Source of the DNA: Hyphomicrobiales bacterium
Lineage (GTDB): Bacteria; Pseudomonadota; Alphaproteobacteria; Rhizobiales; Rhizobiaceae
Length of the DNA stretch: 64,000 bases
Direction: 5' to 3'
Assembly: GCA_900489925.1 (NCBI GenBank)
Contig: UEHQ01000002.1
Location: 480,207-544,206, forward strand
Shown here: positions 47,554 to 57,550 of the stretch, in pieces
Position numbering within the stretch: the stretch's first letter is position 1
How the letters are laid out: every line of letters starts with the position of its first letter
Position numbers and translations under genes: made by a program
The notes under the pieces: generated by a model
Told to the model about the DNA's origin: nothing
Seen by the model: the letters and a program-made list of their open reading frames with translations, nothing else
The model's database searches: none

Positions 47554-49215
47554 ATGCCGAAGGCCAATCCACGTCATCCGAAATTTCCGATCCCCGGCGG
47601 GCCGGAGCTGCGGGCCAAGGGCTGGCGGCAGGAGGCACTGCTCCGACTGCTCGAGAACGTGCTCTCGGTGGGCGAGGATCCCGACAACCTCGTGGTCTAT
47701 GCCGCGCTCGGCAAGGCGGCGCGAAACTGGGCCGCACACAAGGGCATCGTCAAGGCGCTGACCGAAATGGAGGAAGACCAGACGCTGCTGATCCAGTCCG
47801 GCAAGCCGATCGGGCTGGTGAAGACGCATGCCAAGGCGCCACTGGTGATCATGGCGAACTGCAATATCGTCGGGCAATGGGCAAAGGCCGAGGTGTTCTA
47901 CGAACTCCAGCGCAAGGGGCTGATCTGCTGGGGCGGGCTGACGGCCGGCGCCTGGCAGTATATCGGCAGCCAGGGCGTCATCCAGGGTACCTACGAGATC
48001 TTCATGCGGATCGCCGAGCGACGCTTCGGCGGCGACCTCCATGGACGCTTCGTACTGACCGCTGGTCTGGGCGGCATGGGCGGCGCGCAGCCGCTGGCCG
48101 GGCGCATGGCGGGTGCTGCCATCCTTTGCGTCGATATCGACGCCGAACGGGCCAAGAAGCGCCAGGAGATCGGCTATCTGCAGGAGATCGCACCGGATCT
48201 CGACACGGCGCTGGAGATGATCGACGCGGCGGTGAAGGAGAAGCGGGCGCTGTCCGTCGGGCTGGTCGGCAATGCTGCGGAGGTCTATCCCCAGATCGCG
48301 CGGCGCGGCATCGTGCCCGATATCGTCACCGATCAGACCTCGGCGCACGATCTCGTCTACGGCTACGTGCCAAAGGGCATGAGCCTCGCCCAGGTGAAGG
48401 AATTGCGCGACGACGGCCAAGGGCAGCTGATGGCCGCAAGCCGCGCCTCGATCGTCCAGCACGTTACCGCCATGCTGGATTTTCAGAAGAAGGGTTCCGA
48501 GGTCTTCGACAACGGCAACCTGATCCGCACGCAAGCAAAGGAAGGCGGCGTTGCCAACGCCTTCGACATTCCGATCTTCACCGAGGCCTATCTTCGGCCG
48601 TTGTTTGCCCGGGCGATCGGTCCCTTCCGCTGGATGGCACTGTCCGGCGAGGAGAGCGATATCGCCCGCATCGACGACCTGCTGCTCGAGATGTTTCCCG
48701 ACAACAAGATCATCACCAACTGGATCCGGCTGGCCCGCGAGCATGTGCCCTTCGAGGGGCTGCCGGCGCGCATCGCCTGGCTCGGCCATGGCGAGCGAAC
48801 GGCGCTGGCGCGGCGCGTCAACCAGCTGGTGGCGAACGGCGAACTCAAGGGGCCTGTCGCCTTCTCGCGTGACCATCTCGATGCCGGCGCCATGGCGCAT
48901 CCGAACATCATGACGGAGCGGATGAAAGACGGGTCCGACGCCATCGCCGACTGGCCGCTGATCGATGCCATGATGCTCTGCTCGTCGATGGCCGATCTCG
49001 TGGTCGTGCACTCCGGCGGTGGCGGGTACGCCGGCTACATGACGAGTTGCGGCGTGACGGTTGTTGCCGATGGCACAGATGATGCCGACGAGCGGCTGGA
49101 TCATGCGCTGACAAACGACACGGCGCTAGGCGTCATGCGCTATGCCGACGCGGGCTACGACGAGGCGCTGGACGAAGTGGCGAAGAAGGACGTTCCCTAC
49201 ATCAGGCTGGGATAG
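47554..49215 (+). CDS. urocanase-fold hydratase with altered active site; probable thiourocanate hydratase
   Basis: The 553 aa product is a full-length urocanase homologue: LTAGLGGMGGAQPLAGRMAG (NAD site), DQTSAHD and VALSG-like RWMALSGEESDIARID. Key residues differ from HutU: RPLFC is RPLFA (Ala352 replaces the catalytic Cys), VYGGIG is VYAALG (~49) and the HHGGG loop is HSGGGG (~486). This points to a changed substrate, and thiourocanate fits the operon. No hutH, hutI or hutG of the normal type is nearby. ATG 47554 is preferred to 47533 because GAGGAAGG is well spaced. Confidence 0.83.
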   Translation: MPKANPRHPKFPIPGGPELRAKGWRQEALLRLLENVLSVGEDPDNLVVYAALGKAARNWAAHKGIVKALTEMEEDQTLLIQSGKPIGLVKTHAKAPLVIMANCNIVGQWAKAEVFYELQRKGLICWGGLTAGAWQYIGSQGVIQGTYEIFMRIAERRFGGDLHGRFVLTAGLGGMGGAQPLAGRMAGAAILCVDIDAERAKKRQEIGYLQEIAPDLDTALEMIDAAVKEKRALSVGLVGNAAEVYPQIARRGIVPDIVTDQTSAHDLVYGYVPKGMSLAQVKELRDDGQGQLMAASRASIVQHVTAMLDFQKKGSEVFDNGNLIRTQAKEGGVANAFDIPIFTEAYLRPLFARAIGPFRWMALSGEESDIARIDDLLLEMFPDNKIITNWIRLAREHVPFEGLPARIAWLGHGERTALARRVNQLVANGELKGPVAFSRDHLDAGAMAHPNIMTERMKDGSDAIADWPLIDAMMLCSSMADLVVVHSGGGGYAGYMTSCGVTVVADGTDDADERLDHALTNDTALGVMRYADAGYDEALDEVAKKDVPYIRLG

Positions 49216-49241
49216 CCCGGCGGCAATGCCGGCATCTGCGG

Positions 49242-49628
49242 CTAGAGCTGGGCCTCGATCGCGGCCTTGTCGATGACCGACCAGACTTCAACGATCCGGC
49301 CTTCGCGAAACTCGTAGAAGACGTTCTCGGTGAAGGCGACCCGCCTGCCGTTGACTGGAAAGCCGAACAGGATGCCTTTGGGCGTGCAATCGAAACGCAG
49401 GCGACTTCCCAACCTGGGGACGTCAGCCACGATGAAATCGATGGTGAAGGACAGATCGGGGATCGCCTCGAAATCGCCAACGAGCATGTCCCGATAACCA
49501 GACAGTCGGACACGCTCACCATTGTAGCGGACCTCATTGTCAACGAAGCGCGCGAGGTTCGGCCAGTCCTGATTGTTTAAGCAATCGATATAGCGTCGGT
49601 AGATCTCGGCAAGGGCGGATGTTGACAT
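49242..49628 (-). CDS. SnoaL-like / NTF2-fold protein
   Basis: The 128 aa protein has the NTF2-like cone pattern typical of SnoaL-type ester cyclases: RYIDCLNNQDWPNLARFV, GYRDMLVGDFEAIPDLSF and NVFYEFREGRIVEVWSVID. It may be an enzyme or a ligand binder. It is convergent with the operon before it and divergent from the EamA gene. Relation to ergothioneine metabolism is not shown. Confidence 0.75.
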   Translation of the reverse strand: MSTSALAEIYRRYIDCLNNQDWPNLARFVDNEVRYNGERVRLSGYRDMLVGDFEAIPDLSFTIDFIVADVPRLGSRLRFDCTPKGILFGFPVNGRRVAFTENVFYEFREGRIVEVWSVIDKAAIEAQL

Positions 49629-49832
49629 CGGTTACCCAGTCTGTTGAAGGGCTGCAGGGCTATCTAGCGAGGCGCGCCGCGTCGGCAAGCTTGGCGCCCT
49701 ACCCTATCAGGGTTTGAGGATAGACGAATGAAACCGCGCCATCATGTGGCGCAGGAAGTGAGTCTTCTGCTCTACACATCTGATAGGTATCAGATCACGG
49801 ACCGAAGCATCGGCGCACAGAACGGACCCATC

Positions 49833-50708
49833 ATGCAGCCACGCACCTACGGTATGCTCCTCGTCGTTATCGCGACCATCATGTGGAGCACAGCGGGTCT
49901 TTTCGTCCGCGCGCTCGACCTCGATATCTGGACGGTGCTCGGGTGGCGTTCCTTTTTCGGCGGGCTGACGCTGTCGATCATCGTCCTGGCGAAGCACCGG
50001 ATCAGCGCCGTGCCGGGCAAAGTGCCGTTCTATTTCTACCCGCTGTTCGGGCTGATGGCCGCCATCTCGATGTATGGCTATGTCGGCGCACTGAAGCTGA
50101 CCACCGTGGCCAACGTTCTGGCGATCTACGCCACCGTTCCCTTTGTCGCCGCGGGTATTTCCTATCTCTGGCTGAAGGAAGCGATCAGCAAGCGCGTTCT
50201 GGTCGCGAGCCTCATCGCCTTCATAGGGGTTCTCATCGTTGCCGGCTTTGGCGCAAGGCCCGAGGACATGGCGGGCAACGCTCTGGCCTTCCTGATGACC
50301 TTGACGTTCAGCATTCTGCTCGTTGCGGCGCGGCGCTATCCGGCGCTTCGGCTGGCGCCGGTCAACGCGCTCGGATCAGGCTTCTGCGTGCTGCTCTGCC
50401 TTCCGCTGATGTCCCACGACCTGCCGAGCCTGACTGATATCATCACGCTCGCGGTGTTCGGCTCGACAACCTCGGGGATCGCCTACCTGCTGTTCATGAC
50501 CGGTGGCCGCTACATTCCGTCGGGAGAGGCAGGGCTGATCGGCCTGCTCGATGTCATGCTCGGGCCGCTATGGGTGTGGCTGGTCTTTTCCGAGACGCCG
50601 TCCGTTCCGACGATCATCGGCGGCGTGATCATTCTCTTCGCTGTCTTCTGGTATCTCTGGAGCGGTATGCGCGGCAGAGAGCCTCGACGCACGCTGAAGA
50701 ACGTCTAA
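49833..50708 (+). CDS. EamA-family transporter
   Basis: The 291 aa product has about ten membrane helices in two EamA repeats (WSTAGLFVRALDLDIW; TSGIAYLLFMTGGRYIPSGEAGL). Start ATG 49833 is picked as the first helix follows at once; the frame is open 35 codons earlier without membrane character. The substrate is unknown; it is the transporter nearest to the ergothioneine-type operon but lies 0.6 kb away behind a reverse-strand gene. Confidence 0.85.
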   Translation: MQPRTYGMLLVVIATIMWSTAGLFVRALDLDIWTVLGWRSFFGGLTLSIIVLAKHRISAVPGKVPFYFYPLFGLMAAISMYGYVGALKLTTVANVLAIYATVPFVAAGISYLWLKEAISKRVLVASLIAFIGVLIVAGFGARPEDMAGNALAFLMTLTFSILLVAARRYPALRLAPVNALGSGFCVLLCLPLMSHDLPSLTDIITLAVFGSTTSGIAYLLFMTGGRYIPSGEAGLIGLLDVMLGPLWVWLVFSETPSVPTIIGGVIILFAVFWYLWSGMRGREPRRTLKNV

Positions 50709-50725
50709 CCCTCGTCGGGCTGCGC

Positions 50726-51121
<396 letters not shown>

Positions 51122-52402
51122 CTACCGCCTTGCCAGCCGTGCAGCAACGAGGGCGGCAATCATGCCCAGAGCCAGCATGATGAGCGTAAAGACCACAACG
51201 GCATTCCAACCATCGGCACCCCAGAAATAGCCGCCGGCCGAACCGGCCACGGACGAACCGATGTAATAGGACAGCAGGTAGAGCGACGACGCGTGGCCCT
51301 TGGTGCCGCGCGCAAGGCGGCCGACCAGTGCGCTCGCCACCGAGTGGGCGATGAAGAAGCCCGAGGTGAGCAACACGATGCCGAGGATGATCAGTGGCAA
51401 GGAAGCGGACAAGGTCGTGGCGACGCCCGCTGCCGCAACGGCGATACCGGCGGGCAGAACGATGAAGTGGCCGATACGGTCCCCGAGCATACCGGCGATC
51501 CACGAGGCGGCGATGCCGAAGAGATAGACGGTGAAGATCAGGCCGAGTTCGGTCTGGTTGAGGTTATAAGGCGCCTGCACCAGCCGGAAGCCGATGTAGT
51601 TGTAGACCGTGACGAAGGTGCCCATGGCGAGAAAGCCGATGGCGAAAAGCAGCGGAAGTGCTGGATTGCTGATGTGGCCAACCCAGGCCCTGAGGTGAAA
51701 GCGCGCATCGAACCCCTTGCGCGGCGTGAAGTTGCGCGATGCGGGCAGCAGCAGGAAGAAGCCGATTGCCGCGGCAAGGCCAAGCATGCCGAGCGCGCCA
51801 AGCGCTACGCGCCAGGAGAAGAACTCGGCCAGCGTGCCGGTGACGACGCGCCCGGCCATGCCGCCGAAAGCATTACCGGCAATATAGAGGCCCATCGAGG
51901 CGCCAAGGCCGCGCGGATCGATTTCCTCCGAGAGATAGGCCATGGCGACGGCGGGGACGCCGCCGAGCAACAATCCTTCAAGCGCCCGGATGACCAGCAG
52001 CGCGTGCCAGCTTGGAACCAAGGCACAGGCGATCGTGCAGATCGCGGCTCCGAGCAGCGATGCAAACATCAGGCTGCGGCGGCCGAAGCTTTCGGAGACG
52101 GCGGCGGCGCAGAAAATGGCGAAGGCGAGGAAGCCGGTCGAGAGCGACAGCGACAGCGAACTGGCAGCAGGGCTGATGGCGAAATGCTCGGCGAAAATCG
52201 GCATCAGAGGCTGGACGCAATAGAGCAGCGAGAAGGTCGCAAAACCGGAGAGGAAGAGCGCGATGCTGGCGCGCTTGTAGGGCGCGGTTCCCTTCAGGAG
52301 GAACTGCTTTTCCTGCGGCTCATCCGCCGTGTGGACGACCGCCAGATTTGGACGGGACTGAAATTCTAAGACGTCTGGCTGCTTTTTTGCGGCGCGTGGC
52401 AT
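51122..52402 (-). CDS. MFS transporter, YnfM-like
   Basis: The 426 aa protein has a soluble N-terminal extension of about 40 residues and then twelve hydrophobic segments with the MFS A-type loop ESFGRRSLMFAS. It resembles YnfM-type exporters (drug/arabinose-efflux group). It is divergent from a LysR gene, as ynfM is from ynfL in E. coli, so LysR control is likely. An upstream in-frame TTG is less likely than ATG 52402. Confidence 0.87.
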   Translation of the reverse strand: MPRAAKKQPDVLEFQSRPNLAVVHTADEPQEKQFLLKGTAPYKRASIALFLSGFATFSLLYCVQPLMPIFAEHFAISPAASSLSLSLSTGFLAFAIFCAAAVSESFGRRSLMFASLLGAAICTIACALVPSWHALLVIRALEGLLLGGVPAVAMAYLSEEIDPRGLGASMGLYIAGNAFGGMAGRVVTGTLAEFFSWRVALGALGMLGLAAAIGFFLLLPASRNFTPRKGFDARFHLRAWVGHISNPALPLLFAIGFLAMGTFVTVYNYIGFRLVQAPYNLNQTELGLIFTVYLFGIAASWIAGMLGDRIGHFIVLPAGIAVAAAGVATTLSASLPLIILGIVLLTSGFFIAHSVASALVGRLARGTKGHASSLYLLSYYIGSSVAGSAGGYFWGADGWNAVVVFTLIMLALGMIAALVAARLARR

Positions 52403-52497
52403 GGGGGACCAACCTTTCACGCCTTTTGATCTAGCCAAGCCATGATCATTTGTCCAATATATGAAAGTGCCATTCTTGATACGTTTTGGAGATACCT

Positions 52498-53370
52498 ATG
52501 GAGCTGCGCCATATTCGCTATTTCCTGGCCGTGGCGGAGGAAGGCAATTTCACCCGCGCCGCCGCCAAGCTCGGCATCGGCCAGCCGCCGCTCAGCCAGC
52601 AGATCCGGGATCTCGAAAACGAGATCGGCGCGGCGCTGTTTCACCGGGTGCCGCATGGCGCCGAACTGACGGAAGCGGGCTCCGCTTTCCTACCGGAAGG
52701 CAGGGCCGCGATTGCCGCAGCCGAAAAGGCCAAGCTTGCCGCGCAGCGCGCGACGCGCGGTGAGACCGGGCGGCTGGCGCTGGGCTTTACGGCGTCGTCG
52801 GCATTCAACACGGCGGTCAGCGGCACGATCCGCCGCTTTCGCGGCCAGTGGCCTGACGTGAGCCTGTCGCTGACCGAGATGAACAGCAACTGGCTGATGG
52901 AAAAGCTGATGCGCGAAGAGATCGACGTCGCCTTCATCCGCCCCGGCCTGGAAGACCCGAAGGATGTGCGGCTGAAGCGGCTGGCGGACGAGCCGATGCT
53001 GATCGCGCTGCCGGCGCACCATCCGCTTGCGGCATTCAAGAAGGTTCCGATCGCCGCGCTCGCCGGCGAACCTTTCATTCTCTTTCCGCGCACGGTCGGT
53101 CTCAGCCTCTATGACGATATCGTGCGCGGCTGCCGGGATGCCGGTTTCGAACTCGTGGTGACGCAGGAGGCGCCGCAGATTCCTTCGGTGGTCAATCTGG
53201 TGGCGGCCGATCTCGGCGTGTCGATCGTACCCGCGTCGATCGCCCATCTGGCGCTCGACGGTGTCGCTTACCGGCCGATCGAGGGGCCGCCGCTGGTGGC
53301 GCGTCTCGGTCTTGCGATGCTGAAAGCACAACGCTCGCGCGTTGCCGCCAACCTGATGAGCCTGATCTGA
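52498..53370 (+). CDS. LysR-family regulator (YnfL-like)
   Basis: The 290 aa protein has the HTH MELRHIRYFLAVAEEGNFTRAAAKLGI and QPPLSQQIRDLENEIG, then the effector domain. GGAG lies 6 nt upstream of ATG 52498. Its gene is divergent from the MFS transporter with a 95-nt gap, so the transporter is the probable target. The stop is directly against the stop of the next, opposed LysR gene. Confidence 0.9.
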   Translation: MELRHIRYFLAVAEEGNFTRAAAKLGIGQPPLSQQIRDLENEIGAALFHRVPHGAELTEAGSAFLPEGRAAIAAAEKAKLAAQRATRGETGRLALGFTASSAFNTAVSGTIRRFRGQWPDVSLSLTEMNSNWLMEKLMREEIDVAFIRPGLEDPKDVRLKRLADEPMLIALPAHHPLAAFKKVPIAALAGEPFILFPRTVGLSLYDDIVRGCRDAGFELVVTQEAPQIPSVVNLVAADLGVSIVPASIAHLALDGVAYRPIEGPPLVARLGLAMLKAQRSRVAANLMSLI

Positions 53371-54276
53371 TCAGCCGGCGAGGTCCCAATAGGGCGGGTC
53401 GCCGAAGGTCTTGCGCAGGTGATCGGCGACTGCGCGCAGCTTGGCAGAGGGGTTGCGGCCCTCCGGATGCGCCAAGTAAATGAACTCGGCTTCCGGTCGG
53501 TAGCCGACATCGATTTCTTGCAGATGTCCGGCGCTGATCGCCGGTCCGGCGATGAAGGCGGGCAGAAGCGCGATGCCCAGCCCGGCGGCCGCGGCATCGC
53601 GGATCATGTCGCCGTTGTTCATGCCCAGCGCCTGGCTGGCACGGACAACGATGGCGCCATCCGGCGTCTGGAAACGCCAATCGGCAACACCACGGTTGGT
53701 GTAGAAAATCCCCTTGTGGCCATCCAGATCGGCAAGCGTCTTCGGCATTCCGTGGCGTTTCAGATAGTCCGGCGAAGCGCATAGAAGCCGGCGGCTGCGG
53801 CTGAGCTTCCATACGACCAGCCGGGAATCAACGATCGGACCGTGGCGAACGACGGCGTCATAGCCTTCGGAGGAAACATCGACGCGGCGATCATCGATAT
53901 CCAGCACCAGCTCGATCTCTGGATGCTCGGCCAAGAACGGATAGAGGGCCGGGCCCAGATGCATGCGCCCGAAGGTGACCGGGGCCGCAATCCGCAACGG
54001 TCCTGAGAGCGTGCCCCGCCGTTCGGCCATTTCGGCAGATGCGTCCTCGATCTCCTGAACGATCCGGGACGCGCGTTGCAGGAAGGCACTGCCATCCTCG
54101 GTCAGGGTGAGCTTGCGCGTCGTGCGATGAAGCAGGATTCCGCCGAGCGATTTCTCCAGCTCGGCAAGCCGTTCGCTCACCACTGATTTCGACAGGCGCA
54201 AGCGCCTTGCCGCCTCGCTGACGGAGCCGGATTCCACCACGGCGACGAAAGCAGTTATCCCCTCAATCTTGATCAT
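53371..54276 (-). CDS. LysR-family regulator of an SDR gene
   Basis: The 301 aa protein has the HTH IKIEGITAFVAVVESGSVSEAARRLRL and SKSVVSERLAELEKSLGG, then an effector domain of the CrgA/DsdC-like group (LRIAAPVTFGRMHLGPAL). It is divergent from an SDR gene across 123 nt, its probable target. The stops of two convergent LysR genes abut at 53370/53371, leaving no room for a terminator. Confidence 0.9.
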   Translation of the reverse strand: MIKIEGITAFVAVVESGSVSEAARRLRLSKSVVSERLAELEKSLGGILLHRTTRKLTLTEDGSAFLQRASRIVQEIEDASAEMAERRGTLSGPLRIAAPVTFGRMHLGPALYPFLAEHPEIELVLDIDDRRVDVSSEGYDAVVRHGPIVDSRLVVWKLSRSRRLLCASPDYLKRHGMPKTLADLDGHKGIFYTNRGVADWRFQTPDGAIVVRASQALGMNNGDMIRDAAAAGLGIALLPAFIAGPAISAGHLQEIDVGYRPEAEFIYLAHPEGRNPSAKLRAVADHLRKTFGDPPYWDLAG

Positions 54277-54399
54277 CGTTCGGCATTTCCGAATTCGAGT
54301 TCCGCTATCTGGAGACTAATCCGAACAAAAGAAAAATGCCATCTTCCACTCATCGAACGGGGCGCGAACGTCCCTTCAACCAACAACGGAGATGGAACA

Positions 54400-55164
54400 A
54401 TGAACCGCTTGAATGGAAAAGTCGCAATCGTTACCGGCGCAAGCTCGGGCATCGGCCGCGCAACGGCAAAGCTCTTTGCATCGGAAGGCGCAAAGGTCGT
54501 GGTCGGCGCACGCCGCCAGGCAGAACTCGACAGTCTCGTCGAAGAAATCAAGGCAGCCGGCGGCAACGCCGTGGCGGTTGCCGGCGACGTACGCTCGGAA
54601 GACTATCACAAGGCGCTGGTGGCCACGGCCGTCGATCGCTACGGCAAGCTCGACATTGCCTTCAACAATGCCGGCACACTCGGCGAGGCAGGCCCGAGCA
54701 CGGGTGTTTCGGAAGCCGGATTCAGCGACGCGCTTGCCATCAACCTGACGGCATCGTTCCTCGCCGCCAAGCACCAGATCGGCCAGATGGAGAAGAACGG
54801 CGGCGGCTCGGTGATCTTCACCTCGACCTTCGTCGGCTATAGCTTCGCCTTTCCGGGCGTCGCCGCCTATGCCGCCAGCAAGTCCGGCCTCATCGGCCTG
54901 ACACAGGCGCTCGCCGCCGAGTTCGGCCAGAAGAACGTCCGCGTCAACGCCGTGTTGCCGGGGGCTGTCGACACCGACATGTACCGCGAGATGAACGACA
55001 CCGAGGACAAGAAGGGTTTCGTCACCAACCTGCATGCGTTGAAGCGCGTGGCAACGCCTGAAGAGCTGGCCCGCTCGGTGCTCTACCTCGCCTCGGACGA
55101 TTCGAGCTTCGTGACTGGAACGGCCTCACTGGTCGATGGCGGCGCCTCGATCACCCGTACCTGA
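54400..55164 (+). CDS. short-chain dehydrogenase/reductase
   Basis: The 254 aa classical SDR has TGASSGIG in IVTGASSGIGRATAKLF, NNAGTLG, catalytic YAASK (Tyr and Lys) and the end DGGASITRT. It is divergent from the LysR gene. The usual NNAG and the Ser of the triad (FTSTFVGY) are present, so it should be an active NAD(P)-dependent oxidoreductase; the substrate is unknown. Confidence 0.9.
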   Translation: MNRLNGKVAIVTGASSGIGRATAKLFASEGAKVVVGARRQAELDSLVEEIKAAGGNAVAVAGDVRSEDYHKALVATAVDRYGKLDIAFNNAGTLGEAGPSTGVSEAGFSDALAINLTASFLAAKHQIGQMEKNGGGSVIFTSTFVGYSFAFPGVAAYAASKSGLIGLTQALAAEFGQKNVRVNAVLPGAVDTDMYREMNDTEDKKGFVTNLHALKRVATPEELARSVLYLASDDSSFVTGTASLVDGGASITRT

Positions 55165-55178
55165 CCTCTTGCCCGATG

Positions 55179-55220
55179 ATCCGCTCGTGATGGATAACCT
55201 TCCGGCGACGAGCGGATTTT
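55179..55220 (+). terminator. hairpin between the two SDR genes
   Basis: ATCCGCTCGT (55179-55188) pairs with ACGAGCGGAT (55208-55217), followed by TTTT. The 19-base loop is long, so this may be a weak terminator. Confidence 0.5.
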
Positions 55221-55270
55221 CACAGACAGATTGTTATCGCATTTTTTCAAGGATCAGAGGAAACGAGACA

Positions 55271-56020
55271 ATGAGACGCCTGCAGAACAAGACAGCCCTC
55301 ATTACCGGCGGCACCAGCGGCATCGGCTTGGAAACGGCCCGCCAATTCATCGCCGAGGGTGCGCGGGTCGCCATCACCGGCAGCAGCGCCAAGAGCGTTG
55401 AGGCCGCCCGCGCCGAGCTTGGCGACAAGGTCCTGGTCATTCAGGCGGATGCCGGCAACGCCGCCGGCCAGCAGGTCGTCGCCAATGCAATCAAGGACGC
55501 CTTCGGCCAGCTCGACATTCTGTTCGTGAATGCCGGCATTGCGGAGTTCGGCCCGCTGGAACAGTGGAGCGAAGCCGCCTTCGACAAGTCGATAGCGATC
55601 AACGTCAAGGGTCCGTTCTTCCTGATTCAGGCGTTGCTGCCGGTCTTTTCCAAGCAGGCCTCGATCGTCCTCAACACCTCGATCAACGCACATATCGGCA
55701 TGCCGAACTCCAGCGTCTATTCGCTGACCAAGGGCGCGCTGCTGACGCTTGCCAAGACGCTCTCGGGCGAACTCATCGGCCGCGGCATTCGCGTCAACGC
55801 CGTCAGCCCCGGGCCGATCGCCACGCCGCTCTATGGCAAGCTGGGCATGTCCGAAGCGGACTCCAAGGCTATGGCCAGCCATATCCAGACGCAAATCCCC
55901 GTCGGCCGGTTCGGCGATGCAGGTGAAGTGGCCAAGACGATCATCTTCCTCGCCTCGGACGAGGCTGCCTACATCGTCGGCAGCGAACTCGTCATCGATG
56001 GCGGGATGAGCAACCTCTGA
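55271..56020 (+). CDS. short-chain dehydrogenase/reductase
   Basis: The 249 aa SDR has TGGTSGIG in LITGGTSGIGLETARQF, VNAGIAEFG, catalytic Ser (NTSINAHIG) and YSLTK (Tyr and Lys), and a C-terminal VIDGGMSNL. The ATG at 55271 begins the fold. It resembles the first SDR but is not a close duplicate. Substrate unknown. Confidence 0.9.
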   Translation: MRRLQNKTALITGGTSGIGLETARQFIAEGARVAITGSSAKSVEAARAELGDKVLVIQADAGNAAGQQVVANAIKDAFGQLDILFVNAGIAEFGPLEQWSEAAFDKSIAINVKGPFFLIQALLPVFSKQASIVLNTSINAHIGMPNSSVYSLTKGALLTLAKTLSGELIGRGIRVNAVSPGPIATPLYGKLGMSEADSKAMASHIQTQIPVGRFGDAGEVAKTIIFLASDEAAYIVGSELVIDGGMSNL

Positions 56021-56047
56021 GATTTGGGATCCTAGAGGCAGCATGAG

Positions 56048-56086
56048 AAAGGCCGCGGTTCCTCTCCTCCGCGGCCTTTCCTTTTT
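56048..56086 (+). terminator. Rho-independent terminator after the second SDR gene
   Basis: AAAGGCCGCGG (56048-56058) pairs with CCGCGGCCTTT (56069-56079) and is followed by CCTTTTT. The 11-bp stem is perfect. Confidence 0.88.
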
Positions 56087-56115
56087 CTATCACTGCCGGC
56101 GGAATGGAGCGGCGA

Positions 56116-57485
56116 TCAGGCGGACCGCGTCTTCCTGGCTTTGAGATAGAGCCAGTCCAGCGCCAACATGGTGACCAGAGACGCCCCGACTAGGGGGAAC
56201 AGCACGCCACCGACGAGCAGTATTGCAAGCAGGCCCCTGAACACGCGTCGGTCGGAGGGCATGGGCGGCACGCCTAGCGACCCGGCCGGACGACGCTTCC
56301 ACCACATGACAGCCGCGGAGACCGCCAACATCACGATACCCATGCAGGCGGCAAGCAAGACGAGCTGGTTCGCCAACCCGAACTCTTGCCCCATGTGGAC
56401 GTTGATCCCCCATTCAAGCCATTTGCCGAGCGGGCCGTAGTCGGCAAAGCTCATGTCGAGGAGCGGCTGGCCCGAATATTGGTCCAGATGCACGACGCGT
56501 TGCTGCGACAGGTCATCCGGATAGACCGAACCGGTGTAGACGCCCATCGCATCACCCGGAATATTGACGGCATAGCCGCGATGTAGGCCGAGCCGGTCGA
56601 AGGTGGCAACGGCCTTATCGAGGCTGATCGGTGTCGCTCCATGGTGATGGCTGGTCGATCGCGGGATTTGGGCCTGCTCCAGAGACCAGGAGGTCTTGGC
56701 CACATGGTCGAGGTGATCGCCGGACTCGGAACAGCCACGCGCACGCCGGCGGGGTAGCCGAAGTTGCTGCCGTTCGCCCACTCGTTGACCTTGTCACCCC
56801 AGACGCCGGACCAGGGCATACCGGTGATCGCCAGGAAGACGATGAAGAAGCCGACGAAGAGGCCCGTCACCGCATGCGTATCGCGCCAGAAGACGCGTCG
56901 CTTCGGAGTGCCCCGAACGCTGAGCACCCCACCCGTCTGCCTGCGCGGCCACCAGAGATAGATGCCGGTTCCCACGAGAAGGATCGACCAGCCGGCGGCG
57001 ATTTCGATCAAAGCCCGGGCGAATGAACCGAAATATTTGAGGCTGTGCAGGTAGCGGATCGTCCACATGATGGTCCCTCGGTCCGGCAAGGCGCCGAGCA
57101 CCTCGCCGGTGTAAGGGCTCACATAGACGGCAACCTTTCCCTCGCTCTCGGTGCTGACGGTGATTTCGGCCGCGGAGGACGGCGAAGGCGGATCGGTAAA
57201 CTTGACCGCGGTTCCCGGATGCGCGGCAAGAGCGGCGGCCACCATGGCGGACGGTGCTGTCCTTCCAACATTCTCTTGCAGCTCGACCTGCTTGAAGTCG
57301 GAATAGACGGCCGCGTCGATCTCGTCCTTGAAGAGATAGAGCGCGCCGGTGATCGCGAGTGTGATCATGAAAGGCAGGACCATGAGCCCCGCATAGAAGT
57401 GCCAGCGCCAGACGGCGCGGTAAACGTCGGATGCAGAGCGCGCGGCAGCGCCGGCGCTCTCCCGACCGATGGTCAGATCAGACAT
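56116..57485 (-). pseudogene. PepSY-domain membrane protein split by a -1 frameshift
   Basis: Two overlapping minus-strand frames give one protein. The upstream frame (from 57485) encodes VYRAVWRWHFYAGLMVLPF, the PepSY repeat and the next helices down to GYPAGVRVAVP. The family sequence then continues in the other frame with DHLDHVAKTSWSLEQAQ to the stop at 56116. The join is near 56728-56730, where GTTCCGAGTCC seems to lack one base (a CC-x-GAG expected). PepSY-associated proteins accompany TonB receptors or reduce iron. It is a pseudogene, or a sequencing error. Confidence 0.75.
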
Positions 57486-57550
57486 GAATTGTTCCTAACG
57501 TGAAAGGTCTTGCGGACACGCGAAGACACGGCGTCCTGAGAAAGATGACG

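Noticed and set aside
46030..49104. 1,024-codon open frame on the minus strand across the DUF917 and urocanase genes
   Set aside because: It is an antisense shadow caused by GC-rich codon use; it has no ribosome site and no protein-family features, while the + strand genes are clear.
47554..49215. Histidine utilisation (hut) locus
   Set aside because: The lyase lacks MIO, the urocanase lacks its catalytic Cys, and there is no imidazolonepropionase or formiminoglutamase.
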